Assembly: GCA_018398805.1 (NCBI GenBank)
Contig: JAGFBZ010000261.1
Coordinates: 1,736,001-1,800,000, forward strand
Reading direction: 5' to 3'
DNA from: Hirundichthys speculiger
Taxonomy: Eukaryota; Chordata; Actinopteri; Beloniformes; Exocoetidae
Length of the DNA: 64,000 nt
Of the stretch, positions 58,301-64,000 are shown one piece after another (positions within the stretch are counted from its first letter, which is position 1; every line of letters starts with the position of its first letter). Below the pieces are notes generated by a model, which worked only from the letters and a program-made list of their open reading frames with translations, was not told where the DNA came from and did no database searches. The translations under genes and the position numbers were made by a program.

Positions 58301-60499
58301 TAGGTACCGGTTTCAAAGGTTAAAGTTCTAGAAGTTAGGGAACCAGAAATTAGGTAATTGGTTTTGGAAAGCTGGAGGCTGAAGTAATGGGGGTCAAAGA
58401 CAGCCTCGAACCAGTGAAGGAGCTTTGGCAGGCTTTAATAATGGCTTTAAATCAGAGAGGAACAGAGGAGATGTGCACGTTTGATTTTTACTATGCTGAC
58501 TGCTCAGCATGCCTCATTTGAGATTGTGCAGTTGGCAATAGAGCCGCTACTCAAAATAGATACAACTGACTTAAAATCCAATACAGTTTACAATTCCACT
58601 ACTGTGGCTTTTTAACCACTTTGTTCAGGAGCTTTAAGGAAGTACAATCTTAAATTGGAGGGAGTTTCCTTTAAATATTAGTCATAAATCAGAATGTCTC
58701 CCAGTTTCTGCTCTGTGGTTGTTTTTCTGATTATAAAAGGAGGATTAGGGGAAATAGAAACAATAGGAGGAAACAGAAAGCTTCCATTTATATAGTTGAA
58801 AGTTCCCTCATCATGGAAAAACGTTCTTCATCAAGCAGCTGAGCAACTTGTATCACAACATATGTTCTCACCTCGACAGCCTGAGTTCTTCAATAACAAA
58901 CTGCTGAATGGATAATGGAAACATCTGGGCCAGAAGGTTAGAACAACATTTCAGGACTTCCCCTTCTCATGAAACACCCTCACACAAAATAAAATTTGTT
59001 CATTCAAAATGCCAATCTCTTTCACACTGCCACCCACAAAATGGCAGTCATTTTTCACACTATCACCCACGCATTTACTTTGAATAACACACATGTGTTT
59101 TGACAGCATCTGCACAAATGCATCATTGCATATCAAGGGAAAAAAAATAAAATAAAATCAACAGAGTGTAACAATAACACAACCAACAGCCCGTATCAGA
59201 GTGGAAATGCAGCTGACATAAGTCCGCTGTGAAGGTGAATTCATTTCAGCTGCAGAACATTGTTCTTGTTTGAACTGAGCCAGGAAAGCAGGTGGGCTGA
59301 CTGGAGGACAGACAGGTGCAGAGAATTGATAGAATGGTCTGTAGATACCCGATCTAGACAGACTGGCAGGTAGACAGAGATGAAACATTCCTTTAGAAAC
59401 CTGCATCTTTATCTTCACATTCAAGAGCGATGCACAGAGAAAGGCGAAGGCCCTCCTATCTCACACAAGCGTCCGAATAAATCCTCAGGGAGAATGTAAA
59501 GCTGACATGTTGCATGCAGCACCTATCTGAATTGCTTGGGCCTTCTTTTATTGAACTACATAGAACAGGAGTATTTTGACAGCACTCACTTTGATTAATA
59601 GCTGATACAACAAACTGTTCTATTTACCACATGTAGGTCAGCTTGTACCCGCTTAATCAGTGTGGAAAAGCCTTGATGTGCCAGGAATATGCAAAACTTT
59701 ACTTTTAGTTAAGTCATTATCAGGCAAAGCAGGGTGATGCTGCACCTGGCGCCTGACCAGCTACAGAAATATTTGGTCACTCCAGAAATATTGAATATTT
59801 CTTCTTCTGCAGGTATTGCTGCTCAATCTCTGGTGGTAACTACTGTTTTAGAAGACCTACCACAGTTCATTCAGATTGAAGTTCATTCAGATTCAAGTCT
59901 CGCAGTTTGTGGTTTGCATCCGAGAGAAATTCAAGCCATTACATAGAAAATTGCCTTAAAATACAATAACCTTTATCATTTTGTCATGGTCTGTGTGCTT
60001 TGGTTAGGTTGTGAATCCTTTTTTTTTGGACTTTATTGTTTTCAGTTTTTTGTGTGGAAGTTAGCTTACTGCTGTTTTCCTTAAGGTGTTTTCTATTTGG
60101 AAGGTGTTTTTCTTTACCACCTGTATCACGTCTGACTTTAGGTCTCTTCACTCCGGTGGTTGTATGCAGCATGATGTTCTTGTTAATTGTCAAATAACTG
60201 TCCTGTTTACTTGTCTTGTTCCTGTTTCCTTCTCTGCTGTAGTTTTGCCAGTTATCTGGACTTTAAGTCTTGGGAGCATCTTTTGTTCTGTGGGTTTAGT
60301 TATGTTTATTTTGTCCCTCATCTACTATTCAGCCTGGAAGTTCACAAGTACTGCAAAAATGGTATCTACTGGACTCTGTCATGGCTTTTAAGTCTAAAAT
60401 TAAGACATTCTGCTTTCACTGATTTCACTCTTTTGACTTTTGCTGCACTTGTGTTTACTTCTATTTGTCATCCGTCACAGTTTTATGTTTTGTTTTATT
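55326..60499. other. Mostly unique non-coding sequence
   Basis: No protein domain was recognised. Features are a homeodomain-like palindrome at 58207, A-runs near 58120 and 59140, and a 17-bp tandem of GTTCATTCAGATTGAA-type sequence near 59865-59900. The stretch before 60500 may include unread LINE sequence. Confidence 0.55.
58207..58222. promoter_or_regulatory. Palindromic TAAT/ATTA motif, possible homeodomain site pair
   Basis: ATGATTAATTAATCAT is a perfect 16-bp palindrome made of inverted ATTA/TAAT cores, the shape bound by paired homeodomain proteins. The surrounding 58140-58270 is non-repetitive. Such palindromes also arise by chance in AT-rich DNA, so this is only a candidate. Confidence 0.25.
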
Positions 60500-60570
60500 C
60501 TGTAAAGCCCATTGAGTTGCACTTGTGTTTGGAAGGTGCTATATAAATAAAATTGAATTGAATTGAAATT
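60500..60570 (+). mobile_element. LINE or SINE 3' tail with (AATTG)n repeats
   Basis: GTAAAGCCCATTGAGTTGCA, then AGGTGCTATATAAATAAAAT and TGAATTGAATTGAA match the fish retroposon tail 'TGTAAAG(C)...GCGCTATATAAATAAAATTGAATTG'. The extent upstream is not clear. Confidence 0.6.
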
Positions 60571-60704
60571 TGGATCTTATAAAAGGAGAACTGCAAGTGC
60601 AGTTCCTACCAATCATTCCTTTATGTGGGCAAATGGAAATAATTTCTCAGTGAAATGGACCACTACTCTGAGAACCAAAACCCCTTGTGAGTCATGAACC
60701 ATTT

Positions 60705-60775
60705 GGTTACAGTTACCTCCAGTCAAACATGGTGATGGGAGTATTATTCTGTGGAAATGTTTTTTCTGGAATAGG
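60705..60775 (+). pseudogene. Tc1-like transposase, middle-region remnant
   Basis: One frame reads LPPVKHGDGSIILWKCFFWNRD before a stop at about 60769. Tc1-family transposases have VKHGGGSVMVWGCFxxxG in this place, about halfway between the first and second catalytic Asp. The GDG and WKCF changes show decay. Flanking sequence could not be aligned to the rest of the transposase. Confidence 0.6.
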
Positions 60776-63700
60776 GACTGACAGAAGAGAAGAAACGTGC
60801 AATACTGGGTAAAAATCTTTATGATTAGAAAGCCTCTGACGAAGATAACACCTAAACAGCCTGGAAAACTAAAAAAATGGTTGAATAGTGCAGGTTCTAT
60901 CAACAACCGTATCTTTGTAGAAACCTGAAAATGTGTCTAAACGACAGCTTCATGGTTCACATCATGTCACAGGTATGAATGCAATTCATCTTTTACATTC
61001 CATTTCAACTTTTACACTATTTTGACAGTATGTCATTGAATTGCAGACCATATATTTATTAGGATAATTTAACACTAAAAGCAATGAGGAACCTTTTAAA
61101 AATGTATATGTTAAACAGTCTTTTTATCTGCTATTTAAAAGCCATCATCTTTGCAAAGAATTCTTAATCTGCTCTCTTATGGACTTCTGGTTTGTAAAAC
61201 TAATCTTTACAAAGCTAATCTTTTTCAAAAATGTTGTTGCTGTTATAACTGCAGTGGCTTCAGGCCCTCATTGATGATTAATAATAACACTAGACAATAG
61301 TAAAGGTGATTTCTCCCATTAATGGGAAACTTAAGTACTGTTTACATTTAATTTTTTTTCTTAGCTCATCCTTGAAACTAATTGCTCAGTTTGTTGTTCT
61401 TTCCAATGCAGCTCTCCATGTTATTAGTGCAACATCAGTGTGCTGTAATATGCTTTTGTTTGTTTTTCCTCATTACAGTGAGTTCAGTCTCAGATTCATT
61501 TCCTCCACTATAAACTCATCTCCTGCCTCAGGCATTGAAGCTATACATACTACAGACGTTCCAGCAATGATACTGTTCTACCTCTTTCCGTGCTCTCACC
61601 TTTAATTCTCTCAACGTAATTTCTGAGACAATTCTAGTCAGACAGACTATTCATGCACAGTAATGCTGATTTCTGCTCTTTTATACCTGGAGATTCTTCA
61701 CATTTTACCTTTTTTTTTTTTTTTTTTAACACGAGAGGTACACCCTGAATCTTGTGGTATATTAACCCTAATAATCCGCATTTCTATCTGTCACATGCAT
61801 TGAAAGCCATGTTTGGTTTACGTTACTTCAGTTTTGACAATTTGTTAGACAGTAATCAGTTTGGAAATCTTTGAAACGGGGCTTTCAGGGCAGTTGGTAG
61901 ATGGAATGTATTGCAGCAATACTTCCCAAGCTGTTCAGACAAGTTCAAACCCAGAGCACTGAGCTACAGGAGGACACACTGTCAGGAGAGTCAGAAAAAG
62001 ATACATTTTTGCAGACCTGTATTGGCGGCCCCAGAGCAGATAAAGTTAAAAGTCTGATATTGAAGATAGATTGGAAGAGATAAAAGGTCTTAGCACTTTC
62101 AAGGTCCTCTCCCAAATCTTTATTTTTATCCAGCACAGAGCACTACTTCTCTAGCTCTTTCTCTTTTAGCTCGCTCACATTTAATCACCTCTTTCGAATG
62201 TCATACAGATAAACATTGGCACATTTTCTGATTTGTTTCTGTGCAGCATATTTCTTGTACTCTCTTCCTGAAAATTAATCCCCTTTTTCTACAATACATT
62301 CAGTCCCTACATCATGCTCAAGTCCCTCAATTTAATAAAAAAAAAGTTTCTTATGATCTTAGCAATATAAATGTTACCTAATAATCAAGGTTTGCACAAC
62401 TTTGTTATAATAGTTATGCTCTCGTTTTCTGATATTGCACAACTGGATAATACAGTTATTACAGTCAGCGATGAGAACAAGAAGAGCAGGTTTATGGAAA
62501 AGGTCACAACACCTCACACTCATGAGTCATCACAAAATGCTTTACTGGAAAGAACGGTTCACATCATACATCAGAGCAAGGGTTATGTTTGAACAATGTA
62601 CAAACTTTTGCCCTTATTTGCCACAGTGTTTTTGTCCACAGCTTTGAAGCACATCTAAAGATCAACTATTCTTGTTTATTCTTGTTTACTCAAAAGTGGA
62701 CTGTTTTTTTTAACGCAATTTGTAATTTTGTTCTTTCATTTGCATTCATTTATTAGGCTACATGTGAGGGCTTTGTTTCAAGTTGTCCACTCTAGTGGTG
62801 CCGTTTCATATTCTTCACCTGTTCGGCTTTGTATTCAGTGACTCATGCACATCTTCACACACATGTGTATTCAAACTCATTTACATTCAGACATTCTTCA
62901 TTTCTAATGTTGTTTTTGTCTGTTTAATTTACTCTATAGAGATGCCTCTTTATGCATTAGTATTAGTCCTGCTGTCGTGATATGTTTCACATGTTGCCTG
63001 TTGTGACATGTCCAACTTGTTTCTCTTTCACTCACACTTGACTCACATATGACACAAGTTGTCTGTACAGATCTATAATCTGAAAAAACATCAGATTCAT
63101 GTAAAGGATCTATAGATCTTTTCTACATGTAAATAGGGATTTTTAAGACATGCAGGTTAACAAAGTAAACCTTCTTAGGTTCCTATGATTTATGTATTGA
63201 GACAGGAAAAATACTCTTTCTAAAACATAACCTCTGAAAATCTTTTTTTTTTTTTTTTTAATCAGTTACTCTAATCTTTGCGCAATCTGACCTTGGGTGG
63301 AATTGCGGGGATGTCCAATTCTGGGAAGATTGGAGACTGTCTTGAATCCTTTCTACTTGTGAATAATCACAGCAGCAACAATTGCTTCTCTACAATTGCT
63401 GCTGTTGTCTTTACTTTTTGGCATTGTGTAAAAAACATAACTGAATGCTCCAGAAAACTCCAGAAAACAACTTGCCAAAACCTTTGCTTTTGATGAAGTG
63501 GTCAAACTCAGCGATGATCTACTCATCATGCTCAACTGCTATTTATCTGTACATATTTTAATTTCTATGGACACAGAGGCATTTCTTCCTGGTTAATATT
63601 AAAAAATAATAATGATATAGTGTTATTTGTCAGGAACTCTTCATCTGAGGTTGTATTTGCATCATTTTAAAATGTGGTAAGGACCAGATATGTAAAACCT

Positions 63701-64000
63701 TAGAAGTTTCACATGACACGTAAACATTTGCTCCCTTATGCAAACACAGTTATTAGTCACTAAAAATGAGTATTTTCCTGCTGGTTGACATGAACAAATT
63801 CTGTCTGCACTGTATATGTGTTCGTCATTGTTTTATCTTTATTTGAAGCTTACATTAGGCAGAGGTAGCTGTAGCAATCTGTTATAAATTATGCATAAAA
63901 AAAATATAGCATGCTTTTAAGAGGAATTCAACTAGCTTTTTTTCCGGACAGTATAGCCACCTCTGCAGTCTAGAAATGTGAAGCAGCTTGCATGTAGTCA
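60776..64000. other. Unique non-coding sequence to the window end
   Basis: There are short unrelated open frames only. T-runs lie near 61711-61728 and 63244-63259. No repeat family was recognised. Confidence 0.55.

Noticed and set aside
1..64000. CRISPR arrays, bacterial operons, phage or viral genes
   Set aside because: There are no regular spacer-repeat arrays, no ribosome binding sites ahead of dense open frames and no viral genes beyond transposable-element relics.

Overview
This window looks like nuclear DNA from a ray-finned (teleost) fish. The evidence is the repeat content: tRNA-derived SINEs with a polyadenylation-like 'aataaagg' tail, L2/Maui-type LINE 3' tails ending in GGATGGATGG, degraded Tc1-like transposases, short pogo/Tigger-like and hAT non-autonomous elements, a gypsy-type solo LTR and long (AT)n, (TG)n, poly-G and poly-C runs. 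Family names come from recognition, not from a search. The base composition is AT-rich, and no host protein-coding gene, rRNA gene or intact tRNA gene can be supported. Every recognisable coding stretch belongs to a broken transposable element. The window is best read as gene-poor intergenic or intronic DNA.

Layout. 1-1.1 kb: a tRNA-derived SINE split by an internally deleted, two-gene DNA transposon that keeps a THAP-domain first exon on the + strand and a short coding start on the - strand (ISL2EU-like). 1.1-6 kb: mostly unique sequence with a (TG)n repeat and a weak L2 tail. 6.0-7.6 kb: a solo LTR, a hairpin-rich transposon end and an L2 tail. 7.6-19.5 kb: mostly unique AT-rich sequence with a candidate 1.35-kb terminal-inverted-repeat element. 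19.5-24.1 kb: a long (AT)n/(TG)n array, an unexplained small ORF, a Tc1 relic, a clean 803-bp hAT-type element with a perfect 8-bp target duplication, and the best L2 tail. 25.5-32.4 kb: two complete pogo/Tigger-like elements with TA target sites, an hAT end, and a partly duplicated MITE. 32.4-44 kb: unique sequence with homopolymer runs and a perfect 34-bp palindrome. 44-45.7 kb: an L2 tail, a G-rich quadruplex-prone stretch and a Tc1/mariner relic. 49-55.4 kb: the densest transposon graveyard, with L2 tails, an hAT end beside a Tigger end, a degraded L2 reverse transcriptase on the minus strand, a Tc1 relic, a LINE 3' coding end and a full SINE. 55.4-64 kb: unique DNA with a homeodomain-like palindrome, a LINE tail and one more Tc1 relic.

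The genes do not work together as a system. The informative parts are the nested insertions, which give relative ages, and several element structures with visible termini and target duplications. I found no convincing new biological system. The most unusual object is the nested, internally deleted THAP-containing element at 161-1018.
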